Part shown: piece after piece, positions 24,476 through 64,000 of the stretch
Layout: each line of letters opens with the position of its first letter
How positions within the stretch are numbered: the stretch's first letter is position 1
Assembly (NCBI GenBank): GCA_012295275.1
Contig: CM022671.1
Location: forward strand, 6,415,727 to 6,479,726
Length of the DNA stretch: 64,000 bases
Direction of reading: 5' to 3'
Origin: Chrysomallon squamiferum
Lineage: Eukaryota > Mollusca > Gastropoda > Neomphalida > Peltospiridae
The notes under the pieces: generated by a model
Database searches by the model: none
What the model saw: the letters and a program-made list of their open reading frames with translations, nothing else
Told to the model about the DNA's origin: nothing
Translations under genes and position numbers: made by a program

Positions 24476-26019
24476 CAAGGCATAGATGGGGAAATAATCC
24501 ACAATACAATATTTCAGCAGAAACCCAGTAAAATTAACCTATATAAAAAAATAATAATAAAAATAAAATAAAATTCTCTAACACACCAAGGCTTATATAT
24601 ATATAATGTTTGTGTAATGTAAAGAATTTAATATTTGGTGAATTAACTTCATATGTATAAATTGCACACAAATACTGTTATTATTTTTTTTTTTTTTTTT
24701 TGCCAGAAAAAGTGTTTGCTTTAATTGTTCCTACACACCATTCTTTACTAACAGTAAAGTATGTCAATACTGTAACAAGCCAGTAAAATGCGCAGAGCTG
24801 ATATTTTCTAATCTTTATATTATTCTGTAAGCCCCCCCCAAAATATAAAATATATATATGCCTTCTTTGCAATAAAATTTTAATGATGATACACATGAAT
24901 TATCAAAAATTAGTCGATAACCTAATAATACAGATTATAAAATGTATTTTGAATTTTTTGAAATTATTATTTAATTCTTGCAGACAGATAATGTGAATAT
25001 TTTAAAATTTATAATCATATTCTTAGACGAAAAGAAATTTTTGTAGAGTTGGTGGTAGTTCAAGTGAATATAAAAAAGTATTTATAAATAGATTATGCAA
25101 AAAGAAAAACTTTATTGGAAAAATGATAGGCATTGGGAAAATTGAAAATTATATGCAGGTAAAATAAATTTATGACAAGAAAGAAAAAGAAAATGATGAA
25201 AATAAACAGAATTACATATGTATAGATGACTTTCATTAATAAATATTCACAACAATTATTTTAAATAACTATTATGCTGTGTGTACAGAAAATAGATGTT
25301 TCTGTAGTGTTTGTAAAAGAAATTTTTATGTAATAAAACATTAGTTATTTTCAATGCATATGTAACACAGATATTTTTAATACATTTGAAACAAAACAAT
25401 GTTTGAGGTAAAGTTTTCGATGCATGTAAAGAAACATAAATTGTTTATACTGTTATATTTTATTATTATTTTTATTTTTTATATTTTGGATAAGGAATGT
25501 TACAGTCTTTATTTAAAATTTTAAACTGTCCTGCAGTATGGAACACATCTTTCTTGAAACCGTAAATAAATTAAAAATAAATTAGAAAAAGTCTTATAAC
25601 AATTTATATATATATATATAAAAGAAAAAATATTTAGAGAAGTGTCATATATTATAAATAAATAAATTAAACAAATTAATTTGTATGATATATTATTTAA
25701 AAATAAAGTCAACAAATTTAGTCAGTAAACTTTGAAACAATTTTTGGACCCAGTAAAACTGAAGAGAATTGTTAATTATATTTTTGTTTTTGTTTCTGAA
25801 TTTTTTTTTTTTTTTTTTTTCTTTCATACTAGTATATCAGTAAATTTATTTTAAATACAATCTGTATTTTTTTTTTAAAAATGATTTTGAAATTCATAAT
25901 AAATTAAAAAAATGTGAAATTGTGATGAAGTGGAATGGAATTTTAAAACATTAACATGATTAATAAAACAATTTTAATTTCTTTATTTACTTAAATATAT
26001 ATATAAAAACAATTTCTTA

Positions 26020-26025
26020 TTTATT
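26020..26025 (-). promoter_or_regulatory. possible polyadenylation signal of SLC25A1
   Basis: AATAAA on the minus strand about 285 bases after the SLC25A1 stop codon. Another lies at 25982-25987. The DNA is very AT-rich, so chance hexamers are expected. Confidence 0.3.
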
Positions 26026-26307
26026 CCATATTTTAATTTAACTATTTCAAAAAAAAAAAAAAAAAGAAAAATTGCACAGTAATTAATTTTAATCACTTTA
26101 AAAAAAACCAACAACTGATTAAAATTTCTTAAACAAAACAAAAACAAATAAACAAACAACCGTACTCTTTTCAGACACAAATATTTCCCCAACCAAAACA
26201 AAACAAACAATAAAAAGGTTCTAAAAATAGGTTTGGTTGGATCAGTTCTGGATTTCAAACCCAAATTTCGTAAAGCTTGGTCAAAAAACAAATCACAACG
26301 TCGTGTT

Positions 26308-52474
<26,167 letters not shown>

Positions 52475-52666
52475 TTTTTGGCAGTCCCTGCCTATAAACG
52501 GCGAAACGAACTGTCCGTTATTTTTATCCATTACAACTGTCACTGAAAATGCATCTCAAAGAAAACCGCTATTTCTGCCCACCGACCGATTCCACGCAAT
52601 CGAATGATCAATCACGCTACTCGGATAGTATCCCGACCGCCCTCAAAAAGACACGTGGTATGACCA

Positions 52667-52679
52667 TAACCCTTGACCT
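52667..52679 (-). promoter_or_regulatory. DR1-like nuclear-receptor element
   Basis: On the minus strand AGGTCAAGGGTTA is a perfect AGGTCA half-site, a one-base spacer and a half-site matching at four of six positions. It lies about 190 bp upstream of the SLC25A1 start. PPAR/HNF4-type control of mammalian citrate carrier genes is known; conservation to this organism is not shown. Confidence 0.25.
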
Positions 52680-52942
52680 GGTAATATGTCAAAGGACGCA
52701 CATGCCACAGCCTGGATTTGCTAAATTTAGACAGTGATATTTACCGCGCAACAAGGAATATGTAAAATTGTCGGCCCCAGAAAGGCGTGCCTTGACATTA
52801 CCCGAATGTAAAGCTTCAAGGAAAAACACTGTGTGTGTTGCGCTTTAATAAAATATTAATTAGCTGCATAAGAGTTGTTGTAAATTATTTATTTGTTTTA
52901 ATTAAGTTACTAATTTATAAAAAAAAAAAAAATTTAAAAAGC

Positions 52943-52982
<40 letters not shown>

Positions 52983-53228
52983 CTTGCAGTTTATATGTAG
53001 GCCATATCAGCTATTTTGTTCGATTTTATTTATTTATTTATTTATTTATTTGCAGCTGTTTGACGTATAACGATGTTATAAATTTGTAAAGCTGTTTTCG
53101 CTCACTTTTGCTCGTCAGATTAACCAATTTTTCGTTCCCAACATCCTCATGTATTGTTAATTGCAGGTGTTTTGATAAGATGCAATGCATGCTAAAATTA
53201 AGAACATCTAAATGCAGCTTGACACGGG

Positions 53229-53253
53229 TAATATTATTATTATTATTATTATT

Positions 53254-53295
<42 letters not shown>

Positions 53296-53325
53296 GACGT
53301 CGTCGTCATCGTCGTCGTCATCGTA
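53229..53325. repeat. (ATT)n-(GTT)n-(GTC)n microsatellite
   Basis: A three-part trinucleotide tract that shifts from ATT to GTT to GTC/ATC. It is the dominant repeat in the SLC25A1-TEKT1 intergenic region, about 190 bp upstream of the X-box. Confidence 0.9.
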
Positions 53326-53515
53326 TGTATTTATTTCGGGGAAAATATATGATAAATACTAATATACAGATCATTGTTACCTAATTAATTACAATAATTC
53401 TATTGTCATTATTTTAATTTTTCATAAAAATAATGAATTATGAGAATAGTATTTCAATAAAATGTTGATGGTTGTTTAGATTACTGTATTGCTATCGAGC
53501 GTCACTTCCGTTTTG

Positions 53516-53529
53516 ATTGCTTTAGCAAC
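53516..53529 (+). promoter_or_regulatory. RFX X-box (ciliary gene promoter motif)
   Basis: ATTGCT-TT-AGCAAC fits the X-box consensus RYYNYY-N2-RRNRAC at every position. An additional half-site GTTGCT follows at 53534-53539. It is about 720 bp upstream of the TEKT1 ATG in genomic terms but only about 100 bp upstream of the donor of the inferred noncoding first exon, where promoter X-boxes normally sit. RFX factors drive ciliary genes, and tektin-1 is a ciliary protein. Confidence 0.65.
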
Positions 53530-53539
53530 GTCCGTTGCT

Positions 53540-53625
53540 AAGAAATTGTTCATTCGATCGGTGAAAACAATAAACGTTACAAAATACAACAGTCGTCCAC
53601 ATTTATTGAATATTTGGTTAATCGG
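53540..53625 (+). other. inferred noncoding first exon of TEKT1
   Basis: Bounded on the right by the strong donor CGG|GTAAGT at 53626. The TEKT1 coding exon opens at an acceptor (TTATAG, 54237) only two bases before its ATG, so a spliced leader exon is required or likely, and this is the best donor upstream. The left end (transcription start) is a guess placed just after the X-box. Confidence 0.45.
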
Positions 53626-54239
53626 GTAAGTAACAGTTTTGAATAGAAGATTAATTAACATTCTAAGTTTATAAAGCATCATTTTTAAAATTCTAAAGTG
53701 CTTAAAACTGTAATTTAACACTCTTTTCAAGATATTGTTTACTCACTATCATAATCTGCAGTTTCTGAATTTGTTAAAAATGAACTTCTAAAGAAAAACA
53801 ACTGACTGTTTGCTGAAGCTAGAAACAGAATATAAATAAATACGTTTTCTTGCAACTACTGATATTTAGTAATTACTCTGAGCGTATTAAGTTCTTCCAC
53901 TGTAATAGGTTTATAAACAAATTACTGTACAATACTTTAGTTCTTTTTCGTTTTTACCTATTTTCGTACTGTTTGTTTTTAGCCTCACACTTTACTTTTG
54001 TGGGTAAACTAATATATCAGTTTTAAAATTACTGATATGGGTCATGTATAATAGCATATACTCTAAAGCTGATTTAACAGTTACCACGAATTTAGCACAG
54101 TTATAATACATTAGTTTTTAATCACTGTTATTATGGATAGTTGATCTTTTTGAATGAAAGATACATTTACACTTTATTTGAGCAGTTTTCTGTTGTTATT
54201 TTAAATTTAAAGTTTATTTATTGTTTGTAATTTATAGTC

Positions 54240-57569
<3,330 letters not shown>

Positions 57570-57703
57570 ATGTGAGGATATCAGACTGAAAAAATCCCCT
57601 CCCCAGCTAAATGTTGATGGATGTGAAGGAAGTTGTTGGACAAATTTCTTTAGCAATTAACATTGTTAATTTTTAAATTTAAAAAAAAAATAATAATTCA
57701 TCA

Positions 57704-57746
<43 letters not shown>

Positions 57747-57818
57747 TTATTTATTTATTTATTTATTATTTATTTGATTTGAAGTTTTTTTAATATCTAT
57801 TTTGTGCATATCCAACAG

Positions 57819-57824
57819 AATAAA
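57819..57824 (+). promoter_or_regulatory. polyadenylation signal AATAAA for TEKT1
   Basis: The first AATAAA on the plus strand after the TEKT1 stop that lies outside simple repeat, 250 bases downstream. Further hexamers occur at about 58217 and 58340. Confidence 0.5.
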
Positions 57825-58070
57825 CCATCTGTTCCCACCAAACAGAATTGTCTATAGCATGTGTGTCTCCTTTACAATGTAACCACATTTTGTTTTAATC
57901 TAAAATCCACAGAGATACTCCTTAAATTATTTGCTGATCTAACTGTACACCAGTGATCTCCCTTTCCTTTAAACCTGCTGATTTAATCATAATTGTATCA
58001 GTCACTTTCACTTAAAACTATTCCCATAGCAATATGCTGATGTCATTGTCTTCTTTAATTTTTTAATACT

Positions 58071-58096
58071 TTTATTATTATTATTGTTATTATTAC

Positions 58097-58148
<52 letters not shown>
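58071..58148. repeat. (ATT)n microsatellite
   Basis: A 78-bp ATT run with a few GTT/ACT interruptions near its left end. Confidence 0.95.
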
Positions 58149-59649
58149 TTAAACGTAGCTTCTTTACAGCATATGTTTTATTGAGAAAGTGTTAAAATGA
58201 TTTTGAAGTTTGTAGCAATAAACTAAATTTAAACATTAAACTTGATTTAAAATATTACAAGTTGTTATTGTGTATTAAACTATAAACTATGTAAATGTAT
58301 TCACAGCTGTAAAATGTACATTGTTATTTGTAATGCAAAATAAATAAAATAATAATAGTATTTGTCAGCTGGTCTATATACTTTTTTTTTTTTTTCATGT
58401 AGAAGAAATGAATGTATTTTAAGAAAAATTTAAAAAGTATAATTTACATGAAGGCTTGTACACATTAACAGTATTTTTGCATTTCATCTGTCTTTACACA
58501 ATTCATGAAATATACATTAAAATATTTATCAAATATTCTGAGTTGAGTTTTCAATCTTACAAGACAACATTGTAGAGTGTAGTCTTTGTAATTCATATAC
58601 TGATAAACATACATAAAACACCCATGACAGATATTAAAAATAATGGTAATTTAACGATTTTAAAATATAATAACAAATCATAATTTGTTTTTTTTTCTAA
58701 CCTAATGATTAAAGAATTTCTGGAACACAACTCACAGTTAGAAATGTTTTATTTTTTAAATGTAGTCACATAAAATATAATAAGTATTATTAATATTTAA
58801 AATATAATTTTTATTTGGAGATTTAAGAGAAAGATAAACATGCATAGCAGTGCAAATGAAAAATATAAACAAACGTATTTGACAAAAAATAATAAACACA
58901 GCTTGTATGAACACTTTCTTCACAATTTAAAAAATAATTAATTAAAATCCTCTGTCCACTTACACAAGTGTTATTTTTAAAACAGGTAATCAGTCTGATA
59001 AAATGTTAATAAGCTGCCATGATGAAATTCAATAAAATCTTTGAAAATATTTGTTTTACACATTTTTAACATGAGTAGTTTTCAAACTGTTTCGTTTAAA
59101 CATATATTGATATAAAGAAATTGATGTATCTGAACATGTCAGTATCAATACACAATGAGGATGTGACTCTTCTGCCTGAGGCAAATTTCTCCATTCTAAA
59201 CTAGTTTAACCTATTTAATACTGAAATGACTTCTAACCTTCATCTTTTAATAATTAACACTTTTCCTATATCTTACAACAAATGAAATCTTTGAGGTTTT
59301 TTTAATATACATTTATATATACAAACATACTTGTACAGTAAGTTTATGGAACATACATATACCCTAATGGAAATATCTGTGTCAGTTTTAAATGATGCGT
59401 TTATTTAGAACATCAGCGAATTCATTTTGTGTTTATACAAATGTTGTCATTTTGCTTCATGCTATTTTTAGTGATGATGTGTTTGTGACATCCAAATTAA
59501 AATGTTCAAAAATGCTTTAATTTCATCAACTTGTTTTCTTTTGAAAGTTCTGCATGATTAAACTGAAAATGAAGACTCTAAACACACAAAATTAATTAGT
59601 AATCTGTGGAACTGGGATTTCTGTCTATCACAGTGTGAGATTATCATGG

Positions 59650-59880
59650 CAGTATGTTAAAGTTTAGAAACTCAATACATTAATTAGTACCAACTATTTA
59701 TTTTTACAGTTTAGTAACTGTAATAGTAGTATGTTAAAGTTTAAAAATTCAATACATTAATTAGTACCAACTAATTATTTTTATAGTTTAGTAACTGTAA
59801 TAGTAGTATGTTAAAGTTTAGAAATTCAATACATTAATTAGTACCAACTAATTATTTTTTACAGTTTAGTAACTGTAACA
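59650..59880. repeat. 77-bp tandem repeat, 3 copies
   Basis: Three direct copies of a unit including AGTATGTTAAAGTTTAGAAA and ATACATTAATTAGTACCAAC, ending TTTAGTAACTGTAATAGT. Copies differ at only a few positions, so the triplication is recent. Probably in the 3'UTR or downstream of the FBXO21-like gene. Confidence 0.85.
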
Positions 59881-60127
59881 GTTATAACACATTAAGAAAT
59901 ACAGGAATAGCAAAGTTCTTTGGAATGCTGTTTTCCTGTAGCCTATATCTGTTTCTGATATCAAAGCTTTCATCAGAATCACCAGTTTGTAACACTGCAG
60001 TTTTTTTCAACATAATCAGAGAAATGCATTTCATATAAGTTGATAATGTAACCATAACAAAACAACAGTTTTATACTTGCAGTGTTACAGTAACCATACA
60101 CAACTATTACTGTTGTCTTACACTGAT

Positions 60128-60690
60128 GTTATATTGCAGTAGTTATAAAATAATTACTGAATGTTACAGTCTGACACTGTGTTACAGTAGTTATAAAATA
60201 ATTACTGAATGTTACAGTCTGACATTGTGTTACAGTAGTTATAATATAGTTACTGAATGTTACAGTCTGACATTGTGTTACAGTAGTTATAAAATAATTA
60301 CTGAATGTTACAGTCTGACACCGTGTTACAGTAGTTATAATATAGTTACTGAATGTTAGTCTGACATTGTGTTACAGTAGTTATAATATAGTTACTGAAT
60401 GTTACAGTCTGACATTGTGTTACAGTAGTTATAATATAATTACTGAATGTTACAGTCTGACATTGTGTTGCAGTAGTTATAAAATAATTACTGACATTGT
60501 GTTACAGTAGTTACAAAATAATTATTATCGCACTATCTGACCCTGTGTTATGTTAATTATAAAATAATTATTGTCGCACTATCTCACACTCTGTTATGCT
60601 AATTATAAAATAATTACCGTCGCACTATCTGACACTCTGTTACATTCATTGTAAAACAATCACTGAATGCTACATTATCTGACAGTGGAA
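60128..60690 (-). repeat. ~52-bp tandem array running into the FBXO21 stop codon
   Basis: About ten copies of a unit close to AAAATAATTACTGAATGTTA followed by CAGTCTGACATTGTGTTACA. The copy at the right end, AAAACAATCACTGAATGCTA followed by CATTATCTGACAGTGG, contains the stop codon (60675-60677) and the last codons of the FBXO21-like gene on the minus strand. The three copies nearest the CDS form a variant with TCGCACTATCT. Confidence 0.85.
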
Positions 60691-60853
60691 TTGTAAAACT
60701 CTGTAACCAGTTTGTTTGTTTCTTCCACGTCGTCAGGATACTCTTGATGTTTTTCACTGTTAGGGACATAGTGGGTTGAGCAGAACCGCTCAAAGTAGCG
60801 GCCAACTTCCGGGTGACTTATCACCCCTGGATTGTCCATGTACAGGAGATTTT
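60675..60853 (-). CDS. FBXO21-like last coding exon
   Basis: Opens after TTTTTCAG, completing a Glu codon, and encodes NLLYMDNPGVISHPEVGRYF, ERFCSTHYVPN and a tail ending NSTVR and TAA. The stop and last four codons lie inside the first unit of the 3'UTR array. Confidence 0.9.
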
Positions 60854-61707
60854 CTGAAAAATATAGCATTTAGATAAACTGTCATCTGCAGCCAAGTCGT
60901 TGTAGTTTTATTTACAGCATGCAGGGTACTCAGGAAACCAAATGTAATAAAGAAGCACTGCTGTATCTAAAATGTACAAAGTATGCCCAGTGCCAAAGGT
61001 AACACACACACACATACTGACAGACAGATGGACACAGAGACAAAAATACATCTTGTATCTAGAACATTGAAAGTTTATTCATAAGAAAATATAACAAACA
61101 ATGATTTTCAGCAGTATATGAATACAGATATGTGAAGATGATACAAATATCATGACTGTGATGATTCTGTGTCGTTATCAGCATAAACAGTCTGAGGTGA
61201 ATTAAACATGTAACGTTTGTATGCGCACACTTTTCTGTATTAAAAAAAATACTTCATTCAGGTAGCCATTGTTAAACTATGTACAGAATATTGTATAATA
61301 TGTTAAAACAGACAATGTATTGTACAAAACGTTAAAATAGACAGCTTATTGTACAATATATTAAATTATTTACAATTTGTTGTACAGTATGTTAATCTTT
61401 CTACAATGTATTGTACAATATGTCAAACTAGACAATGTATTGTACAATATGTCAAAAGATGGTCAATACACTGTAGAGTATGTTAAAACAATGTACAATA
61501 CATTAGAATAGATCATTATGGAACAGTATGTTAATGTGCTGTTATTTACCTTGTGCTGCGTATCTGTTGCTTCCGTCCTCAACAAGAACGTTGTAAAATG
61601 GCTGATACTGCTGCTGAGGCAGATTGTTGACACCCATCTGTACAATCCACTCATCACTGGCCTGGCAGGTGTTGTCCCACCCATAGATAACACACATGTA
61701 GTCATAC
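60675..61707 (-). CDS. F-box protein 21-like, C-terminal part (two last exons)
   Basis: Exons 61550-61707 and 60675-60853 join in phase (CAA G|AA) and encode the last 112 or so residues. They form a YccV/HspQ-like hemimethylated-DNA-binding domain. Its hallmarks are visible: YDYMCVIYGWD, DEW, MGVNNLP, QPFYNVLVEDGSNRYAAQ, then ENLLYMDNPGVISHP, VGRYFERF and HYVPN. This domain plus its C-terminal tail is characteristic of FBXO21. The F-box and middle region must lie beyond the right edge of the window. The known role is substrate receptor of an SCF (SKP1-CUL1) ubiquitin ligase. The first exon here opens at GTTACAG|GTATGACTAC, and the upstream intron is an array of that junction. The gene is convergent with TEKT1. 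I cannot exclude another protein sharing the same C-terminal domain. Confidence 0.88.
61270..61535 (-). repeat. degenerate ~32-bp array in the intron between the two FBXO21 exons
   Basis: About eight variants of ATGTTAAAACAGACAATGTA followed by TTGTACAAT. The last recognisable copy lies within about 15-20 bp of the donor of the exon at 61550. Confidence 0.75.
61550..61707 (-). CDS. FBXO21-like penultimate coding exon
   Basis: A 158-bp exon between GTTACAG and GTAAAT. Encodes YDYMCVIYGWDNTCQASDEW through VEDGSNRYAAQ, the core of the YccV-like fold. Its first 19 bases (GTATGACTACATGTGTGTT) are identical to units of the array directly upstream. Confidence 0.92.
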
Positions 61708-61710
61708 CTG

Positions 61711-64000
61711 TAACATACAACACACGTGTAGTTAGTCATATCTGTAACAAATATAACAAAGTCATTTTCTGTAACATACAAAAACATGTATCATATCTGT
61801 AACATACCATACAAATAGTCATACCTGTAACATACTCACATGTAGTCATACCTGTAACATACAACAGATGTGTAGTCATATCTGTAACATACAACACACA
61901 TGTAGTCATACCTGTAACATACAACACACATGTAGTCATACCTGTAACATACAACACACATGTAGTCATATCTGTAACATACAACAGATGTGTATTCATA
62001 TCTGAAACATATAACACATATGTAGTCTTATCTGTAACATACAACAGATATGTTGTCAAATCTGTAACATACAACAAACATGTTATCATATATGTAACAT
62101 ACAACAGATGTGTAGTCATACCTGTAACATACAACACACATGTAGTCATATCTGTAACATACAACACACGTGTAGTCATATCTGTAACATACAATACACG
62201 TGTAGTCATATCTGTAACATACAACACACATGTAGTCATATCTGTAACATACAATACACGTGTAGTCATATCTGTAACATACAAACACGTGTAGTCATAT
62301 CTGTAACATACAACACACATGTAGTCATATCTGTAACATACAACACACATGTAGTCATATCTGTAACATATAACACATATGTAGTCATATCTGTAACATA
62401 CAACAGACGTGTAGTCATATCTGTAACACACAACACAGGTGTAGTCATATCTGTGACATACAACACACGTGTAGTCATATCTCTAACATACAACACACGT
62501 GTAGTCATACCTGTAACATACAACAGACGTGTAGTCATACCTGTAACATACAACACACGTGTAGTCATATCTGTAACACACAACACACGTGTAGTCATAT
62601 CTGTAATACACAACACACGTGTAGTCATATTTGTAACGTACAACACAGGTGTAGTCATATCTGTAACATACAACATATGTGTAGTCATATCTGTGACATA
62701 CAACAGACAATTAGTCATATCTGTAAAATATAACACAAATGTAGTCTTATCTGTAACATACAACAGATATGTTGTCATATCTGTAACGTACAACACACAT
62801 GTAGTCATATCTGTAACATACAACAGACATGTAGTCATATTTGTAACATACAATAGATGTGTATTCATATCTGTAACATACAACACACGTGTAGTCATAT
62901 CTGTAACATACAATACACGTGTAGTCATATCTGTAACATACAATACACGTGTAGTCATATCTGTAACATACAATACACGTGTAGTCATATCTCTAACATA
63001 CAACACACGTGTAGTCATACCTGTAACATACAACAGACGTGTAGTCATACCTGTAACATACAACACACATGTAGTCATATCTGTAACATACAACACACGT
63101 GTAGTCATATCTGTAATACATAACAACACGTGTAGTCATATTTGTAACGTACAACACAGGTGTAGTCATATCTGTAACATACAACACATATGTAGTCATA
63201 TCTGTGACATATACAACAGACAATTAGTCATATCTGTAAAATATAACACAAATGTAGTCTTATCTGTAACATACAACAGATATGTTGTCATATCTGTAAC
63301 GTACAACACACATGTAGTCATATCTGTAACATACAACAGACATGTAGTCATATTTGTAACATACAATAGATGTGTATTCATATCTGTAACATACAACACA
63401 CGTGTAGTCATATCTGTAACATACAATACACGTGTAGTCATATCTGTAACATACAATACACGTGTAGTCATATCTGTAACATACAACACACATGTAGTCA
63501 TATCTGTAACATACAACACACATGTAGTCATATCTGTAACATACAACACACATGTAGTCATATCTGTAACATATAACACATATGTAGTCATATCTGTAAC
63601 ATACAACAGACGTGTAGTCATATCTGTAACACACAACACAGGTGTAGTCATATCTGTGACATACAACACACGTGTAGTCATATCTCTAACATACAACACA
63701 CGTGTAGTCATACCTGTAACATACAACAGACGTGTAGTCATACCTGTAACATACAACACACGTGTAGTCATATCTGTAACACACAACACACGTGTAGTCA
63801 TATCTGTAACACACAACACACGTGTAGTCATATTTGTAACGTACAACACAGGTGTAGTCATATCTGTAACATACAACATATGTGTAGTCATATCTGTGAC
63901 ATACAACAGACAATTAGTCATATCTGTAAAATATAACACAAATGTAGTCTTATCTGTAACATACAACAGATATGTTGTCATATCTGTAACGTACAACACA
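61711..64000 (-). repeat. 30-bp tandem array of a 3' splice junction, ~76 copies, continuing past the window
   Basis: On the minus strand each unit reads TATGACTACACGTGTGTTGT followed by ATGTTACAGR, i.e. the exon's first bases followed by the intron end TATGTTACAG. Most units are exactly 30 bp, so the register is kept over long stretches. A distinctive cluster (AACAGACAATTAGTC with its neighbours) recurs at 62701, 63214 and 63904, showing higher-order duplication. The unit has no stop in the exon's frame and reads CYRYDYTCVV. It is intronic here and is the array from which several long artefactual ORFs on both strands arise. Confidence 0.95.

Larger units (their letters stand above)
14059..26307. 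other. 12-kb intergenic interval, repeats only
   Basis: Contains two tandem arrays (15121-15540, 16010-16270) and a TTTA run (17290-17320). Microsatellites follow: (AGT)n (19918-19972), TTTA and AAT (20280-20441), a 36-base A tract (20757-20792), (AC)n (21952-22016) and AAT (22791-22843). An 80-bp duplication lies at 24335-24475. Less AT-rich unique DNA at about 19190-19560 and 21000-21310 might be regulatory but has no exon signature. I found no tRNA, rRNA or transposon coding sequence. Confidence 0.6.
52475..53515. promoter_or_regulatory. shared upstream region between divergent SLC25A1 and TEKT1
   Basis: About 1 kb separates the SLC25A1 start codon from the TEKT1 X-box. The SLC25A1-proximal 300 bp is less AT-rich and lacks a clear TATA. 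It holds an E-box CACGTG (52652-52657) and a DR1-like nuclear-receptor site (52667-52679). The middle is microsatellite: GT (52948-52977), TTTA (53027-53052) and ATT/GTT/GTC (53229-53325). No ORF here is supported. Confidence 0.5.
57825..60127. other. convergent intergenic region between TEKT1 and the FBXO21-like gene
   Basis: AT-rich DNA with an ATT microsatellite (58071-58148) and a three-copy 77-bp repeat (59650-59880). No exon is seen. Part of it is expected to be the 3'UTR of the minus-strand FBXO21-like gene. Confidence 0.6.

Noticed and set aside
60126-60359. 77-codon plus-strand ORF with LCYSSYKIITECYSL repeats
   Set aside because: A frame through the 52-bp array on the strand opposite the FBXO21 3'UTR; no independent evidence.
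61736-63999. Long minus-strand ORFs of 231, 287 and 267 codons with LYVTDMTTRV repeats, possible surface protein
   Set aside because: They are frames through the 30-bp intronic array. Several frames on both strands are open at once because the unit lacks stops, and there is no independent start, promoter or domain.
61711-64000. CRISPR array (30-bp repeats)
   Set aside because: The repeats are directly adjacent with no unique spacers, in a spliced eukaryotic gene.

Overview
The window is animal nuclear DNA: very AT-rich, packed with microsatellites and minisatellites, with short phase-matched exons separated by canonical GT-AG introns. The gene set (mitochondrial citrate carrier, tektin-1, an FBXO21-type F-box protein, a small secreted EF-hand protein, a transmembrane copine-domain protein) points to a ciliated invertebrate. 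A lophotrochozoan such as a mollusc is my best guess, but nothing in the window proves it.

Layout. 1.5-2.7 kb (+): a small secreted two-EF-hand gene whose splice sites, phases and poly(A) signal are intact but whose first exon carries two in-frame TGA codons. About 4.74-4.9 kb: a CRE/TATA promoter-like block. 13.0-14.06 kb (+): a 340-residue RGLG/copine-type A-domain protein in one coding exon, with an N-terminal membrane anchor and no RING finger. 14-26 kb: gene-free DNA with several tandem arrays. 26.3-52.5 kb (-): complete SLC25A1 (299 aa, 7 coding exons, a 16-kb first intron). 53.5-57.6 kb (+): complete TEKT1 (402 aa, 6 coding exons), head-to-head with SLC25A1 and with a consensus RFX X-box just upstream. 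60.7 kb to beyond the right edge (-): the last two coding exons of an FBXO21-like gene, convergent with TEKT1.

The most striking signal is that several tandem arrays are anchored on gene boundaries rather than lying at random in introns. A 30-bp array of at least 2.3 kb is built from the 3' splice site plus the first ~19 exon bases of an FBXO21 exon. A ~1.3-kb array upstream of SLC25A1 exon 2 is built from that exon's acceptor plus its first ~27 coding bases, giving about 13 decoy acceptors. The FBXO21 stop codon and last codons are themselves the first copy of a ~52-bp 3'UTR array. TEKT1 exon 2 shows a weaker case at its donor. Arrays of potential splice sites like these could produce splicing variation, and the FBXO21 unit is an open 10-codon frame in phase with its exon.

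The genes are not a pathway. SLC25A1 exports citrate from mitochondria, TEKT1 builds axonemal doublet microtubules, and the FBXO21-like protein is expected to be an SCF substrate receptor. Exon boundaries for SLC25A1, TEKT1 and FBXO21 were derived by hand from splice consensus, frame and remembered family similarity; no alignment or database search was run.
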